Source of the DNA: Paludibacter sp.
GTDB lineage: Bacteria; Bacteroidota; Bacteroidia; Bacteroidales; Paludibacteraceae
NCBI GenBank assembly: GCA_010365115.1
Contig: JAAFGX010000030.1
Location: forward strand, 1-41,762
Direction of reading: 5' to 3'
Length of the DNA stretch: 41,762 bases
The position numbers and the translations under genes are program-made. Of this stretch, positions 27,293-35,389 are shown one piece after another. Position 1 is the stretch's first letter, and every line of letters begins with the position of its first letter. The notes under the pieces were generated by a model. It worked only from the letters and a program-made list of their open reading frames with translations. It was not told where the DNA came from and ran no database searches.

Positions 27293-29398
27293 ATGAAAAG
27301 ATTTGCTAGATTTTTATTATTGGTCACTTTGTCTACTCATAGTGTAGCGACATATGCGCAAACTGATTTACTTGGTACTTCTACACAGGATGGCGATTTT
27401 AGTGAGTACACAATTGCACAAACAGGTATATGGACAGGCTCTACTGGTATAACAATCTGGCCATCAAATAGCTCATGGTATGCCGATGGTGCAACAGGCG
27501 GTGGAGCTTCTCCACGAACATGCATCAGAGCGCATAATGTTGAGACCGGAGGAAATTATTACTCAAAATACCATTATCTGAATTTGATGATGGATGAGAG
27601 TTTTAGTACTAATACAGTATATGGTACCAGTGTGTTATGGCGAAAACTTTCGGGATTAATACCCGGCGCAACGTATACGTATTCTTTTTATCAGAAAATG
27701 ACACATGCACTTGCGGGAAAAAGTATCATGTTTGCTGTCACTGATGGTATTCAGGCTAATGGTGCATATACCTTGGGAGCAGATGGGAATGTAAACACAT
27801 TTAATAAGCAATTGAATGGAGTTGTAACATTTAATACAGTATCATCAAGTTACGCAAAAACATCCTATACTTTTACCGTTCCGGCAGGGAAAACTGAAGT
27901 GTATGCGGTCTGGCTTAGAAGCCACAAGACAAAGAAAACACTTACGGGCCTTATGCGAATGAATATTGACGATATGAGTCTTTCTCTTCAATCAACAACC
28001 CCATCAATCCTTTTTACGCAGCCAGAATTGGATCAATTAATTCAAAATATTGACATTTCAGCTACTGGTTCCACTTTGCGCACTTCATATAATTCATTAA
28101 TAATTAGGTGCAACGCTGGATTAAACTTTACTCCGAATATTTATGCCGGCACTAACCCGAATACATATTTTGACCAAATGAGAACACAGGCAGGACTTGT
28201 ACGGAATCTAGCTCTAGGCTATAAGCTAACACAAAATTCTCTCTATGCACAAAAAGCAGCGGCAATAATAAGAATCTGGGCTGAGACATGTGGCAACATA
28301 ACATATAATTTGGAAACAGGAACAAGTATGCTTCTGGCACGTTGTAATTATCCGCTGATATGCGCCTATGATTTATTAAAAGAAACTTCTTATATTGATA
28401 CTACTACTAAAAATTTGACTGAAAATTGGTTGAGAAATCTGATACCCCAGTTTATTCAAAGTGTAAATTATTGGGATCAAAATGATTATTTTGATAAACA
28501 AGATTATCAAAATCACGTAGTTGCCCATTCCATGGGGCTCCTTGCCATGGGATATGTTTTGAAAGATCATGAAACTATACATTATGCATTATGTTCTTCC
28601 GCTAACCCAAGAAACATATACAAACTAATAACCGGTTGTATATTTATGGTTGGTGATGCTGTACATCATAGAGAATCAACAACTGCCCCGGCACCTGAAA
28701 ATGGTGAAATATATGACCGTTACCGACACAAAACAGCTCCTTTAAAGGGATTGCAGTATTCCCACCTGACACTTTCATTACTTACTATCTCTGCTAAAAT
28801 GAGCTATAATAATGGACTAAATTTGTTTACATATACAGCACCTACAGGTGAAAATTTACGTCTTTCACACGAATATTATTCAGATTATTATCGGTTAATG
28901 AATTCGTGTATAAAAAGTAATTTTTATTGTGGAGAAACCGATCGGATAGGACTGGCTGATGATAATCCGGGAATGTTTGAAATTGGTTTCCAATATTACC
29001 CTTATAGTAACGCATTGATTAACCTTCTTGAATCAGGCTCATTTAACAGGGGGACAGCTTATATGGATATATTGGGTTATACCCGTTTTTATTCAGCAAT
29101 TGTTGACAATATTAATTTACAACAACGAGCTACTACTTCTAATACAGAAAAGACTTCTCTTACTTTACAAGGTAATGAAGGACTAATTATATATCCAAAT
29201 CCTGCGCAAAATTACCTTTACGTAGAATCACAAAATGACATTCAGGAGATAGTAATAATAGATATTTTAGGGAAAACTCACTTGAAAGCAAAAGTGGGAG
29301 TGGAAAAAAAAATCGATATATCTTCTCTGAATCCGGGTAAGTATTTGATTAAATGCATCGGAAAAGAAGTTCATACTTTCATTTTTGTAAAAATATAA
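27293..29398 (+). CDS. Modular lyase: glycan-binding-like module, alginate lyase superfamily barrel, T9SS tail (subgroup C)
   Basis: This is the largest lyase paralog, 701 residues. Order: signal peptide ending TYAQ (about 23); the same module as in 25233 (TDLLGTSTQDGDFSEYT, YYSKYHYLNLMMDE, VLWRKLSGLIPGATYTYSF, MRMNIDDMSLSL; about 24-235); a divergent lyase barrel (PSILFTQPELDQLI onward) with Asn407-His408 in DYQNHVVAHSMG and Tyr477/His479 in EIYDRYRHK; then a T9SS type A tail (IIYPNPAQNYLYVES... GKYLIKCIG). It is probably displayed or secreted. The fusion is the best evidence that the stand-alone modules at 25233 and 26260 serve the same glycan. Confidence 0.85.
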   Translation: MKRFARFLLLVTLSTHSVATYAQTDLLGTSTQDGDFSEYTIAQTGIWTGSTGITIWPSNSSWYADGATGGGASPRTCIRAHNVETGGNYYSKYHYLNLMMDESFSTNTVYGTSVLWRKLSGLIPGATYTYSFYQKMTHALAGKSIMFAVTDGIQANGAYTLGADGNVNTFNKQLNGVVTFNTVSSSYAKTSYTFTVPAGKTEVYAVWLRSHKTKKTLTGLMRMNIDDMSLSLQSTTPSILFTQPELDQLIQNIDISATGSTLRTSYNSLIIRCNAGLNFTPNIYAGTNPNTYFDQMRTQAGLVRNLALGYKLTQNSLYAQKAAAIIRIWAETCGNITYNLETGTSMLLARCNYPLICAYDLLKETSYIDTTTKNLTENWLRNLIPQFIQSVNYWDQNDYFDKQDYQNHVVAHSMGLLAMGYVLKDHETIHYALCSSANPRNIYKLITGCIFMVGDAVHHRESTTAPAPENGEIYDRYRHKTAPLKGLQYSHLTLSLLTISAKMSYNNGLNLFTYTAPTGENLRLSHEYYSDYYRLMNSCIKSNFYCGETDRIGLADDNPGMFEIGFQYYPYSNALINLLESGSFNRGTAYMDILGYTRFYSAIVDNINLQQRATTSNTEKTSLTLQGNEGLIIYPNPAQNYLYVESQNDIQEIVIIDILGKTHLKAKVGVEKKIDISSLNPGKYLIKCIGKEVHTFIFVKI

Positions 29399-29498
29399 CA
29401 CATTAAAAATGAGACAAAATATTGTACTTATACCTTTATTATGGTAACATTCTATTGTTGCAACAGATAAGAAATAATAACGAATTTTGAGTAACCAG

Positions 29499-29835
29499 AA
29501 ATGAATCATTCCTTGACAAGTAGAATTCCTGATTTCGATGGATATAAGACTTTTAAAGTATGAATTTTCATGTACATACTGTTACTTCTAATGGTAAAGT
29601 GTGGTCTGATGTGCCTGTGGATGAAGCTTATCAACAGGGTTTAGATGCTATAGTCAAAACCGATTATCTTGATTATCGCCTACGAAAAGAGATTTTTAAT
29701 GTTGACGGAAAAATAATTAAATCAATAATTCCTTCATCGAATAAATTAGATGTAAGCGATCTTCCCAAAAGTATGTATTTGATAAAAGCATTCAAAAACC
29801 AACAGGTTGAATCAGCAACTTTTATCAAGGAATAA
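29499..29835 (+). pseudogene. Chimeric relic: PHP-domain phosphodiesterase N-terminus joined to a T9SS tail
   Basis: Upstream of 29560 the text reads as RIPDFDGYKTFK and then hits a TGA. One base out of frame it continues as MNFHVHTVTSNGKVWSDV, VDEAYQQGLDAI, KTDYLDYR. These are the landmarks of the PHP-type phosphodiesterases often found in Bacteroidota glycan loci, whose usual form is FHMHTVFSDG...DEAW..GLDAI..TDHIEYR. At about 29689 the frame changes without warning to a T9SS-type sorting tail (NVDGKIIKSI, NKLDVSDLP, SMYLIKAF, TFIKE) like that of 26260. The 91-codon open part could be translated, but it has neither a complete domain nor a signal peptide. Confidence 0.75.
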
Positions 29836-29852
29836 ATATAATTTATAAACAG

Positions 29853-29934
29853 TCTGTAGCTGATGTGATTTAACACACTTTGGGTATATTGTCTTTTTAA
29901 AAGATGATAAGTGTTGTATTGCATCAGCTACAGA
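29853..29934. repeat. 82-bp inverted-repeat element between PUL and uptake/demethylation genes
   Basis: TCTGTAGCTGATG at 29853-29865 is the exact reverse complement of 29922-29934, and the pairing continues imperfectly inward (TGATTTAACACACTT against AAGTGTTGTATTG). This gives arms of about 26 bases around a roughly 28-base centre. As RNA it would fold into a strong hairpin. It could be a bidirectional terminator or a very small MITE-like element. No target-site duplication is obvious. Confidence 0.6.
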
Positions 29935-29987
29935 TTTTCAATTTATAGCTATAAGTTGTTAGACTGCATAACTTTTATGAATTGATC

Positions 29988-29995
29988 TACTTTTG
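29988..29995 (+). promoter_or_regulatory. Candidate -7 box upstream of the aldo/keto reductase gene
   Basis: TACTTTTG fits the Bacteroides -7 consensus TAnnTTTG exactly, 83 bases before the ATG at 30079. No clear -33 TTTG is found at the right distance. It would start the transcript for the aldo/keto reductase, MFS, UroD-like and MetH-activation-like genes. Confidence 0.4.
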
Positions 29996-30078
29996 TACGT
30001 AAATCTTTATAATTTATATTGGAAAATGTCGATGTAAAAAGAGAGTTTGCTCATTTCAAATCAGTGTTTTAAAAGTTT

Positions 30079-31035
30079 ATGGACAAAATAAAATTAGGAA
30101 ATACCGATTATAGAATCAGTAATATGGGTTTAGGGACCATGTATTTTGGCTCGAAAGTGGATGAAAAAGTTTCGTTTTCATTGCTCGACTTTTATGTCGA
30201 ACATGGTGGTACTTTTCTCGATTCTGCCAATAAATATGCAAGTTGGATTCCCGGTTATGATGGTGGTGAAAGTGAGGCGATTATAGGGAAATGGATGCAA
30301 ATGAGACAAAATCGACATGATTTGTTTCTATCCTCCAAAGTGGGATTTGCATATGGAGATGTACCACGCTCATTGAAGAAAGAGATTATTGTTTCGGAAT
30401 GTGAGAAAAGTCTCAAGCGGTTAAAAACTGATTGTATAGATCTTTATTTTGCGCACGCTGATGACATGGAAACGCCTTTGGAAGATGTGATGTCAACTTT
30501 TCAGACATTGAAACAACAAGGAAAAATCCGTTTTGCAGGTGCTAGTAATTTCAATTCATGGCGACTTGCAGAAGCAAATTCAAAAGCAAAACAACAAGGA
30601 TGGGAGGGCTTTTGTTGCCTGCAACAACGTCATACCTTGCTTGAACCTTCCCTTCGTGCCAATTTTGGTACACAACAAGTGCTCACTCCAGAAATGGAAC
30701 AATATTGTGGGATAAATAACGTAACTATGATGGCTTATTCGCCATTGTTGGGTGGAGCTTATTTAAATGGTTTTCAGCAGCTTCCAATACATTATCAAAA
30801 CAAAAGCAGTGAATCAAAACTATTGGTTTTAAATCAGATAGCAAATTATCAAAATGTTTCAGTTAATGCCATTTTATTGGCTTGGATGATACAAAGTAAA
30901 CCCGGAATAATTCCAATGGTTACGGGTAGTACAGTTCTACAACTAAGCGAAAACTTTAAAGCATTGGGAATTACACTATCTGTTGAACAAATGGAAATGC
31001 TAAACAAAGATGTGGCTGTTCCGAATAAATATTGA
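30079..31035 (+). CDS. Aldo/keto reductase
   Basis: A cytoplasmic NAD(P)H-dependent oxidoreductase of the AKR superfamily, 318 residues. The catalytic tetrad is visible: Asp48 and Tyr53 in FLDSANKY, Lys87 in LSSKVGF and His126 in YFAHADD. The C-terminal half has the cofactor-binding strand pattern (MMAYSPLLGG, IIPMVTGST). The family often acts on sugar aldehydes or ketones and is common in uronate or rare-sugar catabolism. Its position directly before a hexuronate-type transporter (41-base gap) suggests a sugar substrate. The exact reaction cannot be read. Confidence 0.9.
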   Translation: MDKIKLGNTDYRISNMGLGTMYFGSKVDEKVSFSLLDFYVEHGGTFLDSANKYASWIPGYDGGESEAIIGKWMQMRQNRHDLFLSSKVGFAYGDVPRSLKKEIIVSECEKSLKRLKTDCIDLYFAHADDMETPLEDVMSTFQTLKQQGKIRFAGASNFNSWRLAEANSKAKQQGWEGFCCLQQRHTLLEPSLRANFGTQQVLTPEMEQYCGINNVTMMAYSPLLGGAYLNGFQQLPIHYQNKSSESKLLVLNQIANYQNVSVNAILLAWMIQSKPGIIPMVTGSTVLQLSENFKALGITLSVEQMEMLNKDVAVPNKY

Positions 31036-31076
31036 TTTTAAATTACAAAACAAAATAATCTATTTACTAAATTAAA

Positions 31077-32345
31077 ATGGAACAACACACTAAAACTAAA
31101 TTCCGCTGGGTCATTCTGGGATTGCTTTTTATAGCAACCACCATACTTTATATCGACCGTTCAGCGCTGGGTATTTTGGCTCCCCAACTCCAGAAAAGCA
31201 TTGGCTGGTCCGAAGAACAATACGGAATCATCAACAGCGTGTTTATGATCGCATATGCAATTTGCTTCCTACTGATGGGAAGGCTTATTGATAAATTCGG
31301 AACTCGGAAAGGGTATCTGGTATCCATCGTGATATGGAGCATTGCCACCCTTGGGCATGCATTGGCCCGCTCGTGGATTGGATTCGCTGTTGCTCGGTTT
31401 AGCCTTGCAGTAGGTCAATCCGGAAGTTTTCCATCGGCCATTAAAGCAGTTGCCGAATGGTTTCCAAAAAAAGACAGGGCATTGGCAGTGGGGATTTTTA
31501 ATGGTGGGGCAAATATGGGAACAATCCTTTCTCCATTAATCATTCCTGCTTTGGTACTAAGTTTTGATAACTGGCGTGTTGGTTTCCTTTGGACATTCCC
31601 AATCAGTATCATCTGGGTGTTTCTCTGGCTCAAGTACTTCAGGAAACCTGAAGATAGTCCGAATGTCTCAGCAGAAGAACTTCAATATATTAATTCAGAT
31701 AACACTGCGAATGAAAATACCGAAAAGGTTGGTTGGAAAGACATTCTGCAACATCGCGAGGCATGGGCTATTGCTGTTGCTAAATTCATAGCCGACCCAA
31801 TTTGGTGGTTTTTTCTGTTCTGGGGAGCCAAATTCCTGAACGAAAAATTTGGTCTGAATCTGAAAGAAATTGGGTTACCATTTTTTACAATCTACTTGTC
31901 ATCATGGGGACTGGGCATTTTTCTGGGTTGGTTTTCGTCAAAACTTATGAAGATGGGTTTTAGCCTAAACAAGGGAAGAAAATTTGGGTTGCTTGCATGT
32001 GCTATTTTTGCTGTGCCTGTGGTATTCGTGCCTCACACCTCCAATGTATGGCTGGCTGTTGGCCTGATTGCTCTTGCCGCTGGAGGACATTGTGGATGGT
32101 CGGCCAATGTGTTCAGTCTAATGTCTGATATTTTCCCAAAGAAAGCTACCGGAACTTTAGCCGGATTTGGAGGCTTTGCAGGAGCTGTTGGAGGAGCTAT
32201 TTTAGCATTTTCAGTGGGTAAAATTCTTCAGAATGTGGGAGTTGATGGTTATGCCATACCATTTGCAGTTGCAGGTTGTGGGTATTTAATTGCGCTGCTA
32301 ATTATTCATTTACTCGTACCAAGAATAAAATCGATAAATATTTAA
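31077..32345 (+). CDS. MFS transporter of the anion:cation symporter type (hexuronate/ExuT-like)
   Basis: The 422-residue inner-membrane protein has about 12 hydrophobic segments. The N-terminus matches the ACS family pattern: RWVILGLLFIATTILYIDRSA, 'GIINSVFMIAYAICFLLMGRLIDKFGTRKGY' (MFS motif A, D-K-F-G-T-R-K), ARFSLAVGQSGSFPSAIKAVAEWFP, and 'FNGGANMGTILSPLI'. ExuT, GudP and DgoT relatives carry hexuronates, glucarate or galactonate. In this locus uptake of a free uronic acid, possibly methylated, is the likely job (inference). It is 29 bases before the UroD-like gene, so likely co-transcribed. Confidence 0.9.
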   Translation: MEQHTKTKFRWVILGLLFIATTILYIDRSALGILAPQLQKSIGWSEEQYGIINSVFMIAYAICFLLMGRLIDKFGTRKGYLVSIVIWSIATLGHALARSWIGFAVARFSLAVGQSGSFPSAIKAVAEWFPKKDRALAVGIFNGGANMGTILSPLIIPALVLSFDNWRVGFLWTFPISIIWVFLWLKYFRKPEDSPNVSAEELQYINSDNTANENTEKVGWKDILQHREAWAIAVAKFIADPIWWFFLFWGAKFLNEKFGLNLKEIGLPFFTIYLSSWGLGIFLGWFSSKLMKMGFSLNKGRKFGLLACAIFAVPVVFVPHTSNVWLAVGLIALAAGGHCGWSANVFSLMSDIFPKKATGTLAGFGGFAGAVGGAILAFSVGKILQNVGVDGYAIPFAVAGCGYLIALLIIHLLVPRIKSINI

Positions 32346-32373
32346 TTAACATAGAAATTAAAATCAATAAATT

Positions 32374-33546
32374 ATGAACAGTAGAGAAAGAACGGGATTG
32401 GCTTTAAATCATCAAGAGCCAGACAGAGTTCCCTATGATTTAGCTGGAACAACAGTTACCGGAATTTGCAAAGGTGCATTCCTGAATGCAATGAAAGAAC
32501 GTGGATTGAGCACCGAATTCGACCACGCTGAGTGCGATCCTATTTCGCAAATTGTTACACCAATAGAAGAAACTCTGGTGGCGCTCAAATCAGACACTCG
32601 CCGGATTGGAGCACGACGGGTTTTGGATTATGAGAAGGTTCGAACCTTCGACGAAAAAGGAACTGCCATACTTACCGACTTATACGAATGTGAATGGCAA
32701 ATGTCAACACATGAATTGTATTACAGTCAAGCCACTTATCCGCTAAAAAAATATGACAGCATTTCTGAAGGTTTGGAACATTGGAGTGTTCCAAAATGGG
32801 GTGCCGAACAGATTGCCAAAATGGAAAAAGATTTAGTTCCATTGGCTGCTAAATTAGGTGATTTTTGTGGAGTCGCTGACCGAAACTGTGCTGGGCTTAC
32901 CGAGATGAGTACCCGTATACGTGGACATGAAGCTTGGTATATGGATACCTACATGGATCCGGACGGAGTAGATGCTCTTGCTCGTCAGTTTATTGAACAC
33001 AAAAAAGAATATTGGACCTCACTTTTTTCGTGGATAAAACGCAACAACTTAGCAGATAAAATTTTAGTTGCTTCTGAATGTGACGACTTAGGTACGCAAA
33101 CTTCTACTCTTATTGAACCTGATGACTTACGACGGTATATAATACCAAAATTTAAAGAACTATTCGGTTTTATACATGATGAAATGCCCGGTATTAAAAC
33201 CTTCATGCATAGTTGCGGTGCTATTCGCCCCATTATTCCAGATTTGATTGATGCAGGTCTCGACATTCTTAATCCTGTTCAATTTACGGCAACAAACATG
33301 GAGTTAACCGGTTTGAAAAAAGATTTTGGTAAAGATATTACTTTTTGGGGTGGAGGTATTGACACTCAAAGTACACTTTGTAAAGGTACACCAATACAAG
33401 TGAAAGACGAAGTGAAACGTATTTTGGATATTATGGCGCCGGGTGGTGGATTTGTATTTGCACCAGTACACAACATTCAGGATGATGTTTCCGCAGGAAA
33501 TTTCTGGGCTATGTGGGATGCTGTTCAAGAACATGGGAAGTATTAA
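32374..33546 (+). CDS. UroD-like (MtaA/MtvB superfamily) protein beside the corrinoid genes
   Basis: A 390-residue cytoplasmic TIM-barrel protein, paralog of 14383 (both start MNSRER). Motifs: DRVPYDLAGT near the N-terminus, CDDLGTQ (236-242), MHSCGAIRPIIPDLI with His279-x-Cys281, LDILNPVQ, FWGGGIDTQ and APVHNIQDDVS. It keeps His-x-Cys, unlike the paralog, but has His rather than Cys at the C-terminal ligand region. It therefore lacks the full His-x-Cys...Cys set of thiol methyltransferases. Lying between a uronate-type transporter and a corrinoid-activation protein, it is a candidate substrate methyltransferase for an O-methyl sugar. That is inference; a non-methyltransferase role is possible. 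Confidence 0.82.
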   Translation: MNSRERTGLALNHQEPDRVPYDLAGTTVTGICKGAFLNAMKERGLSTEFDHAECDPISQIVTPIEETLVALKSDTRRIGARRVLDYEKVRTFDEKGTAILTDLYECEWQMSTHELYYSQATYPLKKYDSISEGLEHWSVPKWGAEQIAKMEKDLVPLAAKLGDFCGVADRNCAGLTEMSTRIRGHEAWYMDTYMDPDGVDALARQFIEHKKEYWTSLFSWIKRNNLADKILVASECDDLGTQTSTLIEPDDLRRYIIPKFKELFGFIHDEMPGIKTFMHSCGAIRPIIPDLIDAGLDILNPVQFTATNMELTGLKKDFGKDITFWGGGIDTQSTLCKGTPIQVKDEVKRILDIMAPGGGFVFAPVHNIQDDVSAGNFWAMWDAVQEHGKY

Positions 33547-33629
33547 AATTAAGATGTGGCGAGTATGGTATTTATTACTATTTTTGTTGATGCCATTCTC
33601 TCCTATCTTTTTAAACCATTCATTCAGTT

Positions 33630-34316
33630 ATGCAAACCATTCAACTTAAGTTATCTGACTTAAAAATCAAAAAAGAAGAAATTTACCTTCATTTGGGCTA
33701 TGGTGGAACCTTACCTGATAATTCGATGCTGCAAATGATTGACATCATTATTGAAAAAGCCTATCAAATATGCAAACCTCAGATGGGTTTTAAAATATTG
33801 AATGGCGAATTAATTGACAGTAAGACTATTAGTGTTGATGGTCTAAGTTTGAGAGTTGGCACAGTTATTTGCCGGCATTTATCGGAGTCCACTCAATTTG
33901 CTGTTTTTCTATCTACTGCTGGCAAAGAATACGAGGATTATCTGAATGAATTAAGGCAATCGGGCGATATTGTTTCCGAATTTATGGCTGATGCCATAGG
34001 TTCTGAAATTGCTGAAGCTGGGGTTCGATATATCTGTAAATTAGTAGGTGAAGAAGCTACAAAATCTGGCTTGAACGCTACTAGTTCATATTGCCCCGGA
34101 CATTGTGTCTGGAAGTTGACCGAACAAAGTCTGCTTTTCTCTCTTTTACCACCTGAGCCTTGTGGCATAACGCTAAACGATTCCTGTCTGATGCAACCGA
34201 AAAAATCAGTGAGTGGGATTATTGGCATTGGTGAAAATGTAGTTGAAACGCCGTCAGAATGCGATATTTGCACTATGAAGACGTGTTATAAACGGAGACT
34301 ACCTGTTACAAATTAA
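33630..34316 (+). CDS. Stand-alone MetH-activation-domain-like protein
   Basis: A 228-residue cytoplasmic protein resembling the C-terminal AdoMet-binding reactivation domain of cobalamin-dependent methionine synthase: EIAEAGVRYICKLVGEEA helix, SSYCPGHCVWKLTEQSLLFSLL, CGITLNDSCLMQPKKSVSGI. MetH domains reductively remethylate cob(II)alamin. Such stand-alone versions also occur near corrinoid methyltransferases. A tail with Cys211-x2-Cys214-x4-Cys219 (ECDICTMKTCYK) is added and could bind iron-sulfur or zinc. It would serve as a partner for reactivating the corrinoid protein at 35390. It ends 5 bases before the convergent AraC gene. Confidence 0.85.
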   Translation: MQTIQLKLSDLKIKKEEIYLHLGYGGTLPDNSMLQMIDIIIEKAYQICKPQMGFKILNGELIDSKTISVDGLSLRVGTVICRHLSESTQFAVFLSTAGKEYEDYLNELRQSGDIVSEFMADAIGSEIAEAGVRYICKLVGEEATKSGLNATSSYCPGHCVWKLTEQSLLFSLLPPEPCGITLNDSCLMQPKKSVSGIIGIGENVVETPSECDICTMKTCYKRRLPVTN

Positions 34317-34321
34317 TCCTT

Positions 34322-35194
34322 TTAGTATTTCAAATCTTTATAACGCATCCTGTATTCAGAAGGTTGTAAATTGGTAATACGTTTGAATTGTTTATTGAAA
34401 TGACTGATATTGTTGAAACCGCTATCGAGCGCGACATCGGTAATGCTGAGGTTTTTGTCCATTAAAAGTTTGCAGGCAAAGTCAACTTTAATTTTATTCA
34501 GGTATTCAAAAATAGTAATTCCCATTTGATTTTTAAAAAACCGACAAAGTGAACCTTCGGCCATACTTACTAATTCCGCAATTTTACCCAAATCAATTTC
34601 TTTCCGGTAATTGGTCATTAAATACTGGTGGATAGTCTCGATCCGTTTGTTTTTGGTAGTAAATCGCTTGCTTATATAATCGTTACTGGCTAAATAAACC
34701 AGATTTTCACTTTTACCGATGATATTCATGAGTTCCAGAAACACAATCATTCGGTCGAAACTACTTAAATACGGAAGTTGTAGCATGAGGTTACTAACTT
34801 CGTTCAACGTTTGGTCTTTAATTCTAATTCCTCGTTCAGATAAATTCAACGCCTTTGCAACATATTGAAATTCAGGAAGTGATAACATACCTCCACTTAA
34901 AACGTCTTCTGAAAATTGTAAGTACACCATTTCAAGTTTTCGTTGTGTTGGCGCATCGAAGTCTTTGTCCGCAATCCACACGTGGGGAATGTTTTTACCT
35001 ATAAATACCAAATCGCCCGGTTGAAATTCTTCAATTGAATCAGCTACAATTCGTTTACCACTTCCTTCAGTAATAAAACTAATTTCGTAATTATCATGGT
35101 AATGCCAGGTGCATTCTTCAAAATTGTCTTGAAAAATACCAATTGAAAAAGACTCATTTGCTTTGAGCTTTATTTTCTCTAGTGAAGCTGACAT
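34322..35194 (-). CDS. AraC-family transcriptional regulator
   Basis: The 290-residue protein has an N-terminal cupin sensor domain (ECTWHYHDNYEISFITEG, then FQPGDLVFIGKNIPHVW) and a C-terminal double helix-turn-helix (about 185-285: EIDLGKIAELVSMAEGSLCRFF, SITDVALDSGFNNISHFNKQF, PSEYRMRYK). This class senses a small effector such as a sugar and normally activates the adjacent genes. It is divergent from the corrinoid protein gene (195-base gap), so it probably controls 35390-41566 and perhaps the convergent 30079-34316 run. The effector is unknown. Confidence 0.93.
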   Translation of the reverse strand: MSASLEKIKLKANESFSIGIFQDNFEECTWHYHDNYEISFITEGSGKRIVADSIEEFQPGDLVFIGKNIPHVWIADKDFDAPTQRKLEMVYLQFSEDVLSGGMLSLPEFQYVAKALNLSERGIRIKDQTLNEVSNLMLQLPYLSSFDRMIVFLELMNIIGKSENLVYLASNDYISKRFTTKNKRIETIHQYLMTNYRKEIDLGKIAELVSMAEGSLCRFFKNQMGITIFEYLNKIKVDFACKLLMDKNLSITDVALDSGFNNISHFNKQFKRITNLQPSEYRMRYKDLKY

Positions 35195-35337
35195 TGTGTT
35201 TAATATTAAGCTGAAATTAAGCCAATTAAAGTTGTATGTTATTTGGAATCAACAATTAACTCACAAAAATACAATAAAATGTGAATATAGCATTAATACT
35301 GGTGAAAATAGTTGTAGCATCTGTACAAATAACCCTC

Positions 35338-35345
35338 TATTTTTG
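35338..35345 (+). promoter_or_regulatory. Candidate -7 box for the corrinoid protein operon
   Basis: TATTTTTG matches TAnnTTTG, 45 bases before the ATG at 35390, in the divergent region with the AraC gene. GTTG at 35311-35314 is a possible but distant -33 element. The context AACCCTCTATTTTTGTAA is nearly the same as in front of GH88 at 5455-5469. Confidence 0.45.
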
Positions 35346-35389
35346 TAAAGTAAAAAGTCGTAGAAATACAAATTTATAAATCAAATATT

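Noticed and set aside
29935..30078. Possible cobalamin riboswitch upstream of the uptake/demethylation genes
   Set aside because: No B12-box-like sequence or multi-stem layout could be found here or in 35195-35389; both gaps are short and AT-rich.
33554..33649. 31-codon frame encoding a signal-peptide-like protein (MWRVWYLLLFLLMPFSPIF)
   Set aside because: It overlaps the start of the 33630 gene in another frame, has no mature domain, and may simply be AT-rich DNA giving hydrophobic codons. A deleted gene's leader is possible but not supported.
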